In this document: in pieces, positions 24,725 to 34,964 of the stretch
Layout of the letters: the number at the start of each line of letters is the position of its first letter
Position numbering within the stretch: the first letter of the stretch is position 1
The notes under the pieces: model-generated
The model's input: only the letters and a program-made list of their open reading frames with translations
What the model was told of the DNA's origin: nothing
Databases searched by the model: none
Origin: Elusimicrobiaceae bacterium
GTDB taxonomy: Bacteria > Elusimicrobiota > Elusimicrobia > Elusimicrobiales > Elusimicrobiaceae
Assembly: GCA_017475405.1 (NCBI GenBank)
Contig: JAFVFN010000006.1
Coordinates: forward strand, 100,146 to 164,145
DNA length: 64,000 nt
Direction: 5' to 3'
Program-made: the position numbers and the translations under genes

Positions 24725-26065
24725 TTATATCCTAATACGCCGCGCATATACGGACTGCACTATTCCCAGAGCCCATAAACTGGAGACCAAATTGGATCCC
24801 CCGTACGAGATAAAAGGAAGCGGGATACCGGCTACCGGCACAATCCCCAAGAGCATCCCGAAATTAACCAGCATATACGTTAAAAACATCCCGAATATCC
24901 CGGCACATACCAAATACCCGTACTGGTCACTGGACATATACGCAATCACTACCGTGCGCCATAAAATTAATAAATACAACCCTAGTACCAAAAACATCCC
25001 CCAGAGCCCCAGTTCTTCTCCGGCTACCGCTAAAATAAAATCCGTATGTTTTTCCGGTACAAATCCCAAGCGGGACTGCGTACCCGAAAACAGCCCTTTT
25101 CCCAGAACCCCGCCCGAGCCCATGGCAATCTGTGCCTGTAAGACGTTATAACCGGCCCCTTGCGGATCAGCATCAGGGGCTAAAAAGGTTTCTACTCGTT
25201 TGCGTTGGTGCGGTTTCATTTGGTTTTCAATAAAAATGCCACCAAAAAGACCCGCCAGTACAACCAATGTAGCCAACACAAAATATACGGCCGGCAAAAA
25301 AATCCGCAGTTGCTTAAAAAACCACCAAGTCGCATATCCCAGTCCTACAACCAACAGCGAAAACCCCGCCATATACCACCCATTGTGCGCCAACTGATAA
25401 AACGTTTGCCCCAACCAATACTCCGTCAGTTCCGGATGCAGGTACAGGTAAGTCCAACTGATGGTAAAAAAACCAGCTACCGCGGCAAATAGGGCTGCTA
25501 GCCCCAAGTAAAACAGATTGGCTCCCGCGCAATATAAAAGCACTGCTACTGCCGGCAACGTGACCACCACTGAGGAAAAATCCGGCTGCATCATTATCAG
25601 CCCGAAAATAGGCGCCAATAATACACACAACCAAAACAGCGTAGACGTTTCACACATCCGTCGGCCACGTCGGTCTAAAAAGGCGGCTACCACCAAAATT
25701 GTACAAATACGGCAGATTTCGGAGGGTTGCATGGAAAAAAACGGCAGCACAAACCAGGAACGACTGCCCCGTTGGTATGATCCGAATAATAAGACCCCCA
25801 CCAGCAAAGCCAAGATAAAACCGTATATCCATTTGTACTGCTCGTTGTAAATCTGGTAATTAAAACTCCAACCCACGGCAAAGGCCGCCAGTCCCAGAGG
25901 AAGCGCAACCAAATGCGTACGCACAACCGCATTGGCCCAGGACAGGCTGTTTACCGCAGACATAACACAAAGTGCCCCCAATAGGACTAGGCCTATCATG
26001 GCACATAATAAAGGGATATCAATTCGATGGCGGGCAGATTCCCGCATGGTTTTAAGTACAGCCAT
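24725..26065 (-). CDS. rodA: rod-shape-determining SEDS glycosyltransferase RodA
   Basis: A 446-residue polytopic membrane protein of the SEDS family, the peptidoglycan polymerase of the elongasome. The C-terminal motif PLPFISYGGSNLVSSLWALGI and the conserved Asp region (PDFSSVVVTLP) are visible. At about 446 residues it is longer than E. coli RodA (370); the extra length lies in the middle of the protein. The ATG at 26065 has a good AGAGGA ribosome site and follows the PBP2 stop by one base. The longer reading to 26176 is inside PBP2. Confidence 0.93.
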   Translation of the reverse strand: MAVLKTMRESARHRIDIPLLCAMIGLVLLGALCVMSAVNSLSWANAVVRTHLVALPLGLAAFAVGWSFNYQIYNEQYKWIYGFILALLVGVLLFGSYQRGSRSWFVLPFFSMQPSEICRICTILVVAAFLDRRGRRMCETSTLFWLCVLLAPIFGLIMMQPDFSSVVVTLPAVAVLLYCAGANLFYLGLAALFAAVAGFFTISWTYLYLHPELTEYWLGQTFYQLAHNGWYMAGFSLLVVGLGYATWWFFKQLRIFLPAVYFVLATLVVLAGLFGGIFIENQMKPHQRKRVETFLAPDADPQGAGYNVLQAQIAMGSGGVLGKGLFSGTQSRLGFVPEKHTDFILAVAGEELGLWGMFLVLGLYLLILWRTVVIAYMSSDQYGYLVCAGIFGMFLTYMLVNFGMLLGIVPVAGIPLPFISYGGSNLVSSLWALGIVQSVYARRIRI

Positions 26066-26066
26066 A

Positions 26067-27863
26067 TTATTCCTCTGAGGAAGGCACAGTCGGTGACGCA
26101 ACCGGGGATACTCCGAAATACGCTTCCAACATCGCGCGGGCAATAGGTCCGGCCGCCGAACTTCCTCCCTCTCCAAATTCTACAAAAACTGCCAACGCGA
26201 TAGAAGGCTCTTCTCCTTCTTTGCCGGCAAACGCGATGAACCAACCGTGGTCCGCGCCATGTGGATTTTGCGCAGTTCCCGTTTTGCCATATACGTCAAA
26301 ACCTTTCATTTTAACCCGACGCGCAGTACCGTCATCTACCGTATGTTTAAGAGCTTTATATAATACGTCATAAGTTTCCGACTTTAAATCTACCTGCTGC
26401 AGGATCTCGGTGTGTCCGATTTGCTGTTCTTTTCCCGTTTGGTTACTGACAATTTTATCTACATAATAAGGACGATACACCTTCCCCCGGCTTGCCAGTG
26501 CAGCGGCAAATTGTGCCAATTTGATGGGAGTCACTAGCAGCTCTCCCTGTCCGATAGATAAATTTAACGTATCTCCGACAAACCAATAGGTTTTATTACG
26601 TGCCCGACGCGTAGGACCGTAGATATTTCCGGCTTTTTCCCCGGGCAAATCAATCCCCGTGGGACGGCCAATCATAAATTGACGTTCCATACGCTCAATA
26701 GGCGCCGGTCCCATGGCCGCGGCTATCGCATAAAAATATACATCACAGGAGTTACTCATCCCGTCAAAAAAATCAACCGGGCCATGTATTCCCCAACACT
26801 TAAACACACGCGGCCCGGAGTCATATTTCCCGGTACAGGTAATTTTACGGTTTACATCAATATTTCCCTCTTCCAGTGCAGCAGCTCCTGTAATAATTTT
26901 AAACGTAGAAGCCGGCGGATAAATCCCCTGGATAGCCAGATTATATTCATTAATACGTTTGGATGCTTTTTGGATTTCCCGATCGCTATAAGGCACAAAA
27001 ATGTTGGGATTATACGCAGGTGCACTAGCCAAGGCCAACACAGCCCCGGTATGAGGATCCAACGCTACGGCCGCCCCACGGCCGGTTTTAGAGCGTTTAA
27101 GCGCCTGTTCGGCAGCTTGCTGCACGGCAAAATTAAGTGTCAGGTATACATCACTTCCGGCAGCCCATTTTTTATCCTGAATAATACGTTTCACGCGGCC
27201 CCGGTAATCCACTTCCAAATAGACACCGCCGTCTTTCCCTTTGAGTTGGGTTTCATATTTACGCTCAATACCGTTCTTACCTACTTTGGAATGCAACCGA
27301 TATCCAAGTTTGAGATCTCGTTTTTTCCATTCTCGATCGTCCATACTGCTAATATATCCGATTAAATGACTGGCTAATTCTCCATACGGATAATCACGTT
27401 TGGACTCTTCTAACAAGTAAATACCGGGATAATACTGCTGCAACTCCTGTAGTGCTGCGGAACTTTGAATGGATAGGTTTTCGGCCAATGCTACGGCTTT
27501 TCCCGTTTTTCCCACTTCTTCTAACCGGGAAAGAATTGCCGACGGTTCTTTATTTAGATGCGGTGCGATGTCTGCTGCCAATTGTTGTAAATATGAAGCG
27601 TCCTGTTGCCCGAACCCTAAATAATACAAACTAAATGCTGGCGCATTGGAGGCAATGGCCATGTGATCGGCAGTAAATACACGTCCGCGTGGAGCTGTCT
27701 GGTATAAGATTTGTGTACGGTTTCGTTCCGCCAATTGCACATAATTGTTATGGCGTAGCACCTGAATATCAATCAGGCGCAGTGCAATTACAACCCCGAC
27801 TACCGTGGCAAGGATAAACAGATTCTTGAGACGTCCGTTAAATATGACCTTGCGCACTGCCAT
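26067..27863 (-). CDS. mrdA: penicillin-binding protein 2 (transpeptidase)
   Basis: A 598-residue class B PBP. One N-terminal transmembrane helix (residues 14-32) is followed by the dimerisation domain (RNRTQILYQTAPRGRVF) and the transpeptidase domain. Active-site motifs are PPASTFKI (SxxK), SNSCD (SxN) and KTGTAQ (KTG). It crosslinks side-wall peptidoglycan with RodA. The adjacent gene order mreB-mreC-mreD-mrdA-rodA is the classical elongasome cluster. Confidence 0.95.
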   Translation of the reverse strand: MAVRKVIFNGRLKNLFILATVVGVVIALRLIDIQVLRHNNYVQLAERNRTQILYQTAPRGRVFTADHMAIASNAPAFSLYYLGFGQQDASYLQQLAADIAPHLNKEPSAILSRLEEVGKTGKAVALAENLSIQSSAALQELQQYYPGIYLLEESKRDYPYGELASHLIGYISSMDDREWKKRDLKLGYRLHSKVGKNGIERKYETQLKGKDGGVYLEVDYRGRVKRIIQDKKWAAGSDVYLTLNFAVQQAAEQALKRSKTGRGAAVALDPHTGAVLALASAPAYNPNIFVPYSDREIQKASKRINEYNLAIQGIYPPASTFKIITGAAALEEGNIDVNRKITCTGKYDSGPRVFKCWGIHGPVDFFDGMSNSCDVYFYAIAAAMGPAPIERMERQFMIGRPTGIDLPGEKAGNIYGPTRRARNKTYWFVGDTLNLSIGQGELLVTPIKLAQFAAALASRGKVYRPYYVDKIVSNQTGKEQQIGHTEILQQVDLKSETYDVLYKALKHTVDDGTARRVKMKGFDVYGKTGTAQNPHGADHGWFIAFAGKEGEEPSIALAVFVEFGEGGSSAAGPIARAMLEAYFGVSPVASPTVPSSEE

Positions 27864-27866
27864 GGG

Positions 27867-28361
27867 TTATACCTGCCTGATAAGAGAAGAATTTCCCATG
27901 ATGCGGCGCACCAATAAAAACACCATCGGTGCACAAAAACCATCCACCAAGGAACCACCCAAAAGACTCAAAAATCCAGGCCAAGCATTGGCAGAGGCAA
28001 ATAAATAGATAAGCAATGTATTTAAAATACCCGCTAACCACGTAAGCCCGAAAACGGCCACAGTTTGCGGGAAAAATTCATCAAAATCAAAGCGCGCAGC
28101 GACATTACACACAATACAAGCACATACTGTAAACGTAAACGCATTATTCCCGAACAATTTGGCCCCGAAAAAATCCAAAAACAGCCCGCATACAAATGCC
28201 GCACTATAGGCTAGAGGTAGTTTAAAAAGTGCACAAAAAGCAGTTACAAAGACCAGCATCATGTTCACGCTGATGCCCCAACGTGCAAATAGAGAAGCCA
28301 ACGCCCAGTGAAACACGGTTGCCAGTACAAATAAAAATGCCAATTTAATGATATTTAACAT
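27867..28361 (-). CDS. mreD: rod-shape-determining protein MreD
   Basis: A 164-residue membrane protein with about five hydrophobic segments, of typical MreD size. Identification rests mainly on position between mreC and mrdA and on overall topology, since the sequence is weakly conserved in this family. It lies 3 bp after mreC and 3 bp before mrdA. Confidence 0.82.
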   Translation of the reverse strand: MLNIIKLAFLFVLATVFHWALASLFARWGISVNMMLVFVTAFCALFKLPLAYSAAFVCGLFLDFFGAKLFGNNAFTFTVCACIVCNVAARFDFDEFFPQTVAVFGLTWLAGILNTLLIYLFASANAWPGFLSLLGGSLVDGFCAPMVFLLVRRIMGNSSLIRQV

Positions 28362-28364
28362 ATG

Positions 28365-29219
28365 TTATTTTTCTTGCGTAAGAACAAATACTTCGCGTAT
28401 GGCCGATAACTGGATTTGCGGAGTAACCTCAACGGTAAGAGACGTTTGGAAGGAAGTATTTTCTTCCACCCCGCTGACCTGCCCTACTAAAATCCCTGCC
28501 GGGAACACGCTGCTAGAAGCAGACGTAAATACTTTGTCTCCCAGTTCTATCTGCGTTAAAAGTGGAATATATTTAACCTGCAACGCACGCAGTCCCATTC
28601 CGGTTAACAACCCTTCCGCGCCGCTGTGCTCCAAACGTACCGCCGCTGAAAAATCTTCATCACGTAGCAGTAACACCTTGGAAGTATTGTCTGTTACCTC
28701 TACGACTACGCCCACCAGTCCTTCTTGCCTATGATATATGCCCAATACCGCACTGCGCGGTGCAATCCCGTCGGCAGTTCCCTTGTCTAAAATTACCGTA
28801 TTCCACTGCGTGGGTTCTCGGTACGCTACCTTGGCCCACACTCCTTTCCAAGGATAGTTCTTTTTTAATTGCAATAACCGCGTTAAACGTTCATTTTCGG
28901 CAAACACATCATTGGCCTGGGCTGCCAATAGGCGTGCCGTCTGTATTTCTTGCGTTAATTGTTCATTTTCCCGGTGGGTATTTAACAACTGTTGCACGGT
29001 CTGCGACACACCCGTCGCATACTCTACCGTGCTGTGTGCGGCCCGAATTTGCGGGATAAACACATAGGCTAGGACCGCTTTGACAGAAGCAATAAAGCCG
29101 CTTAACGGCAAAATCATCAAAAGAAAAGATACTAATAAAAAGCCTATCGGCAACAAATATCGACGACGATAATGTCCCGTATATCTTTTAAAAGAGGTAA
29201 CATGTTTTGATGTATGCAT
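28365..29219 (-). CDS. mreC: rod-shape-determining protein MreC
   Basis: A 284-residue protein. One N-terminal transmembrane helix (residues 22-45) is followed by a coiled-coil region (about 65-110, ENEQLTQEIQTARLLAAQANDVFAENERL written with breaks: ENEQLTQEIQ then FAENERL). A beta-rich domain follows with GIAPRSAVLG and GLVGVVVEV. MreC links MreB to the PBP2/RodA complex in the periplasm. A terminator-like hairpin separates it from mreB, so its level may be set apart from the ribosomal superoperon. Confidence 0.9.
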   Translation of the reverse strand: MHTSKHVTSFKRYTGHYRRRYLLPIGFLLVSFLLMILPLSGFIASVKAVLAYVFIPQIRAAHSTVEYATGVSQTVQQLLNTHRENEQLTQEIQTARLLAAQANDVFAENERLTRLLQLKKNYPWKGVWAKVAYREPTQWNTVILDKGTADGIAPRSAVLGIYHRQEGLVGVVVEVTDNTSKVLLLRDEDFSAAVRLEHSGAEGLLTGMGLRALQVKYIPLLTQIELGDKVFTSASSSVFPAGILVGQVSGVEENTSFQTSLTVEVTPQIQLSAIREVFVLTQEK

Positions 29220-29242
29220 AGTCTCAGTACTGCTTTAAATTC

Positions 29243-29281
29243 AAAAACGGACACTGTTCTATTAAAGAACCGTGCCCGTTT
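29243..29281 (-). terminator. terminator-like hairpin between mreB and mreC
   Basis: On the minus strand AAACGGGCACGGTTCT (29266-29281) pairs with AGAACAGTGTCCGTTT (29245-29260) over 16 positions with one G-U and one mismatch. A TTTTTGAATTT tail follows. Likely partial terminator. Confidence 0.65.
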
Positions 29282-29298
29282 CTACGTAACAACGCAAA

Positions 29299-30342
29299 TT
29301 AGAATGACTTTCGGCGTGAACCGAAGAAGCGGGATCCTTTATCACTAAGCTGTTCCAAATACTTACCGGTACCCAAGGCCACGCAGTTAAGCGGATCGGC
29401 TGCCCGATGAACAGGAATATCCGTTTCTTTACGAATGAGTTCTGTAATTCCTCGTAAGAGACTGCCTCCGCCGGCCACCATTAAACCGCGGTCTACCAAA
29501 TCTGCGGCTAATTCGGGCGGGGTCTCTTCCAAAGTACTCTTAATCACATCTAAAATCAAACGTACGGGCTCCATGAGTGCCTGACGAATCTCTTCTGAGG
29601 TAACCGTCAAAGTACGGGGCAACCCTTGCGTTTGGTCGCGTCCTTTCACTTCCATGGATTTTTCTTCTTTGAGTGGATAAACGGAACCTAAATTGATTTT
29701 CACTTCTTCCGCTGTAGTTTCACCTACAATCAGGTTGTATTTCTTGCGGAAATACTGCACGATGCATTCGGTCAGCTCGTCTCCGGCCACGTCAATAGAC
29801 TTGGCTACCACCATCCCTCCTAAGGAGATAACGGCCACTTCTGTGGTACCGCCACCAATATCTACAATCATACTGGCATGCGGCTCGGCTACGGGGAGAT
29901 CGGCTCCCATGGCCGAAGCCATGGGTTCCTCAATCAAATAGACTTCACGGGCACCCGCCTGGCGGGCAGCATCATCTACGGCACGGCGTTCCACTCCGGT
30001 AATATCCGAGGGAATACCGATGACAATCCGGGGGCGCAAGAGGCTGCTGCGCGTATGTACTTTTCGGATAAAATAACGGATCATTTCCTGCGTTACTTCA
30101 AAGTCTGCAATTACACCGTTTTTCATCGGACGCACAGCTACAATGTTGGCAGGCGTTCTGCCCAACATCTGTTTGGCCTGCTTACCGACGGCTTTTACCT
30201 CGCCGGTTTCTTTTTCCATCGCTACAACGGAAGGTTCATTAAGCACAATACCTTTATCTTTGACGTAAATCAAACAGTTGGCCGTGCCCAGATCCATGCC
30301 CAGGTCCGATGAAAACAGTCCCCCCAGATAGTCTAGTACCAT
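29299..30342 (-). CDS. mreB: rod-shape-determining protein MreB (bacterial actin)
   Basis: A 347-residue actin-fold ATPase. Phosphate-1 motif [11 protein letters not shown], phosphate-2 [16 protein letters not shown] and adenosine motif [11 protein letters not shown] are visible. It organises side-wall growth. Unusually, its ATG is only 3 bp after rplQ, so it is probably transcribed as the last gene of the S10-spc-alpha superoperon. Confidence 0.97.
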   Translation of the reverse strand: MVLDYLGGLFSSDLGMDLGTANCLIYVKDKGIVLNEPSVVAMEKETGEVKAVGKQAKQMLGRTPANIVAVRPMKNGVIADFEVTQEMIRYFIRKVHTRSSLLRPRIVIGIPSDITGVERRAVDDAARQAGAREVYLIEEPMASAMGADLPVAEPHASMIVDIGGGTTEVAVISLGGMVVAKSIDVAGDELTECIVQYFRKKYNLIVGETTAEEVKINLGSVYPLKEEKSMEVKGRDQTQGLPRTLTVTSEEIRQALMEPVRLILDVIKSTLEETPPELAADLVDRGLMVAGGGSLLRGITELIRKETDIPVHRAADPLNCVALGTGKYLEQLSDKGSRFFGSRRKSF

Positions 30343-30345
30343 AAA

Positions 30346-30690
30346 TTAGTCCACAAGTTTAATAATAGCTACTTGCGCATTATCGCCCTGGCGTAAACCG
30401 GCACGATAAATGCGGCAGAAACCACCGGGACGGCTTTGGTAACGAGGAGCCAATACGTCAAATACTTTCTTTACGGCAGCAGCATCTTTGAGCGTATCTT
30501 TGACAGCACGTTCGTTTTTATCCTTGGCCAAAGTAATTAAGCCTTCCACAACGCGGCGTACTTCTTTGGCTTTTTGCAATGTGGTGGTTACTTCTTCGTG
30601 CAGAATAATGCTGGTTGCCATATTGTTGAGCATGGCACGGCGATGAGAAGCCGTTTTACCCAGTTTTCTGTATCCTGTATTCTTAATCAT
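30346..30690 (-). CDS. rplQ: 50S ribosomal protein L17
   Basis: 114 residues, beginning MIKNTGYRKLGKTASHRRAMLNNMATSII, written here in part as YRKLGKTASHRRAML, the invariant L17 start. It sits near the peptide exit tunnel. It is in its canonical place after rpoA (15 bp) and is followed by mreB. Confidence 0.97.
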   Translation of the reverse strand: MIKNTGYRKLGKTASHRRAMLNNMATSIILHEEVTTTLQKAKEVRRVVEGLITLAKDKNERAVKDTLKDAAAVKKVFDVLAPRYQSRPGGFCRIYRAGLRQGDNAQVAIIKLVD

Positions 30691-30705
30691 ATGAAAAACT
30701 ACTCC

Positions 30706-31698
30706 TTACATTTTCATACCGAGTTTCAAGTTCATCTCGGCTAATTTTGCTTTGATTTCGTCCATGGATTTGGCCCCGAAGTTTTTGATCATATTCAAAT
30801 CAGCTTCGGTCATTTTGACCAAGTCACGTACCGTGTGGATGTTTTCGGATTTCAAGCAATTAATGGAACGAGAAGAAAGTTCAATAAATTCAATGGATTG
30901 ATTTAAGATTTCTTCCTGTTTGCTTTGAGCAGCCGTAGCCGCGGAAGTAGCAGCGACGGGCTCTTCTACGGTTTCGTCACTGACTGTCTTTACGCCATCA
31001 TTTTCACCAGCAATGGTAAAAATGTGCAACGACCCAGACAACAATACGGCAGCACGGTGCAAGGCACGGGTGGGACTTAATGTACCATCCGTAGTAATTT
31101 CCAAAATCAGACGATCATAGTCGGTCTTTTGACCCACACGAGCCGGCTCCACATCGTAATGAACCTTCACAATCGGTGAGAACAACGCATCCACCGGAAT
31201 AAAACCGGCCGGGCGTTGTACTTTGGCCAGCTCTTCGCCGGGCATATATCCTTTACCGCGGGAAACTTCAATTTCAATTTCCAATTTACCGCCGGCCTCT
31301 AAAGTGGCCAACACCAAATCTTTATTGACAATTTCCACGCCGTCTACTTCTTCAATATCTGCCGCGGTTACTACGCCGGGTTTAGAGGCGTGCAACTGCA
31401 AATACTCACGGGTTTTTCCTTCCATTTTGACACGTAAGTGTTTGAAATTCAGTAAGATATTAATGACGTCTTCACGCACATTGGGCACCGCACTAAACTC
31501 GTGCACGGCACCAGCAATGCGTACCGCGGTTACCGCAGCACCTTCCATACCGGAAAGTAAAATACGGCGCAACGAGTTACCTACCGTGTGTCCATAACCG
31601 CTTTCGTACGGTTCAGCAATAAACTTACCGTAAAAGTCAGAAGCGGTTTTTTCTTCTAACTGAATTTTTTGGGGAAGGACTAATTCGTTTAAAGCCAT
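30706..31698 (-). CDS. rpoA: DNA-directed RNA polymerase subunit alpha
   Basis: 330 residues. The N-terminal dimerisation domain contains FIAEPYESGYGHTVGNSLRRILLSG, quoted in part as GHTVGNSLRRILLSG. A flexible Ala/Thr-rich linker near 245-255 follows. The C-terminal domain with helix-hairpin-helix SVIELSSRS-like segment (here IEFIELSSRSINCLK and NFGAKSMDEIKAKL) binds UP elements and regulators. Between rpsD and rplQ as in most bacteria. Confidence 0.97.
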   Translation of the reverse strand: MALNELVLPQKIQLEEKTASDFYGKFIAEPYESGYGHTVGNSLRRILLSGMEGAAVTAVRIAGAVHEFSAVPNVREDVINILLNFKHLRVKMEGKTREYLQLHASKPGVVTAADIEEVDGVEIVNKDLVLATLEAGGKLEIEIEVSRGKGYMPGEELAKVQRPAGFIPVDALFSPIVKVHYDVEPARVGQKTDYDRLILEITTDGTLSPTRALHRAAVLLSGSLHIFTIAGENDGVKTVSDETVEEPVAATSAATAAQSKQEEILNQSIEFIELSSRSINCLKSENIHTVRDLVKMTEADLNMIKNFGAKSMDEIKAKLAEMNLKLGMKM

Positions 31699-31712
31699 GT
31701 AAAGCCTCCAAA

Positions 31713-32342
31713 CTATCTAGAATAATATTCTACAATCAGCTGCTCATTGACAGGGTAGGACATTTCCTCTCTGTCGGGCCATCTTAATAATTTACCGGTC
31801 AGTTTATCCGCATCATATTCCAAGAAACTCGGGCGCGGATTGTGTTTTTCGGCTTCGGTCAGGCCCTGTTTGACCATGGCATTTTCTACCATTGTGTTTT
31901 TCAAGGTCACTTTGTCACCGATACGCAGTTGGTAAGAAGGAACATTAACAGCTTTTCCATTGACCGTCACATATCCATGCAAAACAAGTTGACGCGCGGT
32001 TTTCAAAGAAACAGCAAAACCTAAGCGGCGTACAATGTTATCCAAACGGGTTTCCAATTTGCGTAAGAAATTTTCACCGGTTTGGCCTTCGGCTTTGGCG
32101 GCCGTGGCAAACATATTGTGGAAAGGAATTTCCGACATGCCAGATTGCAAGCGGGCTTTCTGTTTTTCCTGCAAGCGGATCCCGTATTCGGATACTTTGG
32201 CTTTGCGTACTTTACCGCCACGTTTGGTAGCGGCTGCCAACTTATCAACCACACAGTTGGTGTAGCACTTGGTTCCTTTGAGGAAAAGTTTGCAATCTAA
32301 TTTTCTGCATTTTTTGCAGCTTGCTCCAATATTTCTTGACAT
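31713..32342 (-). CDS. rpsD: 30S ribosomal protein S4 (zinc-binding form)
   Basis: 209 residues. The N-terminus has CKKC ... CYTNC, a four-cysteine zinc site of the C+ type of S4. The S4 RNA-binding domain is at about 98-160 (RLDNIVRRLGFA ... VTVNGKAVNVPSYQL). It is a primary binder of the 5' domain of 16S rRNA. In many bacteria S4 represses the alpha operon. Confidence 0.97.
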   Translation of the reverse strand: MSRNIGASCKKCRKLDCKLFLKGTKCYTNCVVDKLAAATKRGGKVRKAKVSEYGIRLQEKQKARLQSGMSEIPFHNMFATAAKAEGQTGENFLRKLETRLDNIVRRLGFAVSLKTARQLVLHGYVTVNGKAVNVPSYQLRIGDKVTLKNTMVENAMVKQGLTEAEKHNPRPSFLEYDADKLTGKLLRWPDREEMSYPVNEQLIVEYYSR

Positions 32343-32346
32343 AAAA

Positions 32347-32769
32347 CTATACTCTCCGTGCTTTAGGCGGTCTGCATCCGTTATGGGGAATCGGGGTTAC
32401 GTCTTTAATGGAAGATACGACTAACCCGGCTTGCGCTAAGGCGCGCACAGCGGTCTCACGGCCTTGGCCCGGACCGCAAACTTTTACTGCCACTTCACGC
32501 ATGCCCATAGACACGGCTTTTTCAGCAGCGGTGTTGCTAGTAATTTGCGCGGCAAACGGCGTAGATTTTTTGGTGCCTTTAAAACCATGGGAACCGGCAG
32601 TAGACCAGGCTAAGGTATTGCCTTTATCATCAGACACGGTCACAATGGTGTTGTTAAATGAACAGAAAATGTGCACGACACCGAATACCGGTGCTTTGGC
32701 ATTTTTCTTTTTTGTTTTGGCCGCAGGAGCCGTAGCTTGTGCGGTTTTAGTTTCTTTTTCTTCAGCCAT
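32347..32769 (-). CDS. rpsK: 30S ribosomal protein S11
   Basis: 140 residues. The core ([17 protein letters not shown] ... [14 protein letters not shown]) is standard S11. The first 25 residues form an extra Lys/Ala/Thr-rich tail, making it about 10 longer than usual. Platform protein of the 30S subunit. It lies 4 bp before rpsD. Confidence 0.97.
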   Translation of the reverse strand: MAEEKETKTAQATAPAAKTKKKNAKAPVFGVVHIFCSFNNTIVTVSDDKGNTLAWSTAGSHGFKGTKKSTPFAAQITSNTAAEKAVSMGMREVAVKVCGPGQGRETAVRALAQAGLVVSSIKDVTPIPHNGCRPPKARRV

Positions 32770-32789
32770 ACTTAGTAAATTCCTTTAAA

Positions 32790-33164
32790 TTATTTGACTT
32801 TGGAACCGACCGTTTTTCTTCTGCCGCGGCGGGTTCTGCTGTTGGTTTTGGTGCGTTGGCCGCGTACGGGCAGATTGCGGCGGTGGCGTTGGCCCCGATA
32901 AGAACCGATTTCAATAGCACGGTGGATGTTTTGTGCTACTTCGCGGCGCAGTTCACCTTCCACTTTGTATTCTTTTTGCAAAATGGTGTTTAACAAACCG
33001 GCCTGTTGTTCGGTTAAATCTTTGACGCGGGTTGCCGGGTCAATTTGGCCTTCCAACTTAGCGAGTACTTCTTTGGCGTTTTTCTTGCCGATGCCGTAAA
33101 TATATTCTAAAGCGACATCAATTCTTTTATTTTTCGGTAAATCAATACCTGCGACTCTAGCCAT
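32790..33164 (-). CDS. rpsM: 30S ribosomal protein S13
   Basis: 124 residues, starting [26 protein letters not shown] in part, with the basic C-terminal tail [19 protein letters not shown]. It forms intersubunit bridges in the 30S head. It follows rpmJ by 21 bp. Confidence 0.97.
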   Translation of the reverse strand: MARVAGIDLPKNKRIDVALEYIYGIGKKNAKEVLAKLEGQIDPATRVKDLTEQQAGLLNTILQKEYKVEGELRREVAQNIHRAIEIGSYRGQRHRRNLPVRGQRTKTNSRTRRGRRKTVGSKVK

Positions 33165-33185
33165 ATTCTATTAAGACTCCTTAAA

Positions 33186-33299
33186 TTATCCTTGGCGTTG
33201 TTTGTGTTTTGCTACTTCGCAAACCACACGGACTACGCCGTTACGTTTAATGATTTTGCATTTCTGACATATTTTTTTTACACTGGCTCTGACTTTCAT
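33186..33299 (-). CDS. rpmJ: 50S ribosomal protein L36 (zinc form)
   Basis: A 37-residue protein translated directly from the sequence: [19 protein letters not shown] then [18 protein letters not shown]. Cys11, Cys14, Cys27 and His32 form the C3H zinc site of the L36 C+ type. Its ATG directly abuts the infA stop. Canonical infA-rpmJ-rpsM order. Confidence 0.97.
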   Translation of the reverse strand: MKVRASVKKICQKCKIIKRNGVVRVVCEVAKHKQRQG

Positions 33300-33512
33300 T
33301 TATTTCTCCCTATAAGTGATTCTGCCACGGGTTAAGTCATACGGAGAAAGCTCCAGTTTTACTTTATCGCCCGGCAGGATTCTTATATGATGAACTCTCA
33401 TTTTGCCGGATATATGCCCTAGAATAATTTTACCGCCCGGGATTTCAATTTTAAACATCGCGTTGGGCAAGGCTTCTAGAACTTTACCTTCAATTTCGAT
33501 TTTATCACTCAT
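33300..33512 (-). CDS. infA: translation initiation factor IF-1
   Basis: 70 residues with an OB-fold: [49 protein letters not shown]. The start at 33512 is the conserved one. A reading to 33593 would add a non-conserved tail. IF-1 occupies the A site during initiation. Confidence 0.96.
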   Translation of the reverse strand: MSDKIEIEGKVLEALPNAMFKIEIPGGKIILGHISGKMRVHHIRILPGDKVKLELSPYDLTRGRITYREK

Positions 33513-33567
33513 ACAACTCCGAGTTCGGATTAAATTAGGAATACCGTACGCAAGCCACCGCGTACTG

Positions 33568-34320
33568 TTATTCAAAAGCAGTGAAAATTTCACTGCCGTT
33601 AGCAGTCACGGCCACGGTGTGTTCAAAATGTGCAGCCCAGCTGCCATCCTGTGTCACAACCGTCCAACCGTTGGACAGCTCCCTGACCTTATATGTTCCC
33701 GCAGTAAGCATGGGTTCTATCGCCAGTACCATTCCCTCTTCTAGCAACGGCCCGGTTCCGGGTTTGCCGAAGTTAGGGATACTTGGCTCTTCGTGCATAT
33801 TGCGTCCAATACCGTGCCCGCAATAATCACGCACAACACCCATACCATGTTGCATAGCAAAAGTTTCCACCGCATGTTGTACGTCGCCCAGGCGACGCCC
33901 GGCTTTGACTTGCCCGATGGCTTTATAGAGTGATTTTTTGGTCACATCCATGAGCCGCTGGGCTTCATCAGAAACTTTCCCTACGCCGAGGGTGATTGCG
34001 GCATCTGAACAGAAACCGTCAAGGCGGGCTCCTGTATCAATACTGATAATATCACCACTCTTTAATATTTTATCTTTTTTTGGGATTCCGTGCACGACTT
34101 CTTCATTAACAGACGCGCAAATACTTCCCGGGAACCCGTAATAGCCTAAAAATAACGGGGTCGCTCCAAAGGAGCGAATCGTCTTTTCGGCTATGCGATC
34201 CAGATCCAACGTCGACAGTCCGGGCGCAACAACTTCGGTCATCTTTTTAAGGACGGCCGCCGTTACTTTGCCGGCTTCACGCATTTTTGCCAGTTCGCTT
34301 TGGTTTTTTACTTCAATCAT
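33568..34320 (-). CDS. map: methionine aminopeptidase, type I
   Basis: 250 residues. The metal ligands are visible: Asp in DIISIDTGA and CSDAAIT, His in [14 protein letters not shown], Glu in VLAIEPML and Glu in HFEHTVAVT. It removes the initiator methionine. It overlaps adk by 4 bp. A 55-bp gap precedes infA. Confidence 0.96.
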   Translation of the reverse strand: MIEVKNQSELAKMREAGKVTAAVLKKMTEVVAPGLSTLDLDRIAEKTIRSFGATPLFLGYYGFPGSICASVNEEVVHGIPKKDKILKSGDIISIDTGARLDGFCSDAAITLGVGKVSDEAQRLMDVTKKSLYKAIGQVKAGRRLGDVQHAVETFAMQHGMGVVRDYCGHGIGRNMHEEPSIPNFGKPGTGPLLEEGMVLAIEPMLTAGTYKVRELSNGWTVVTQDGSWAAHFEHTVAVTANGSEIFTAFE

Positions 34321-34955
34321 TTTATTTTCTCAAGAACAGTTTGAATGTCCTTAAAAACTTGTTGCGGCGTTTGATTGCCGTTAATTTCTATATATTTACC
34401 GGAATTTTGATAATAATTTTTAACCGGTAAAGTATCCTGATGATATACTTCCAAACGGTGTTTTACGCGCTCAGGCGTATCATCCGGACGTGTATATAAT
34501 TCGCCCCCACAAACCGGGCAAACGGTAGAGCCGGCATTTGGCTCTACATGTAAAATTTCTCCGCACTTACGACATTGGCGACGCGACGTAATGCGTCCTA
34601 CCACTTCGTTCTCCGGCAAAGAAATCATAATTACTTGTGAAATCTGTCGTTGCAAGCGCTGCATCATATCATCTAACGCCTGCGCTTGTGCTACGGTGCG
34701 CGGGAAACCATCAAAAATAATTCCCTTATCTGTGGCACTGACAATTTTCTCCAAGATAGAAATCATCAGCTGATCCGGCACTAAATTACCTTGATTGATG
34801 ATACCCGCAATTTGACGTCCCAATTCACTTCCGGAAGCAATTTCGCCGCGCAACACATCTCCCGTAGAAATGTGTTTTAAGTGAAAAACTTCCTGAAGTT
34901 TTACAGATTGGGTACCCTTTCCGGCACCCGGACATCCCATTAAAATAATATTCAC
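34317..34955 (-). CDS. adk: adenylate kinase (zinc-LID form)
   Basis: 212 residues. P-loop GCPGAGKGTQ; NMP-binding region with ISTGDVLR; the long LID domain carries a CxxC ... CxxC zinc site (CRKCGEI and VCPVCGG). It interconverts ATP, AMP and ADP. In the spc operon between the small membrane-anchored gene and map. Confidence 0.96.
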   Translation of the reverse strand: MNIILMGCPGAGKGTQSVKLQEVFHLKHISTGDVLRGEIASGSELGRQIAGIINQGNLVPDQLMISILEKIVSATDKGIIFDGFPRTVAQAQALDDMMQRLQRQISQVIMISLPENEVVGRITSRRQCRKCGEILHVEPNAGSTVCPVCGGELYTRPDDTPERVKHRLEVYHQDTLPVKNYYQNSGKYIEINGNQTPQQVFKDIQTVLEKIK

Positions 34956-34964
34956 AGATAAGTC

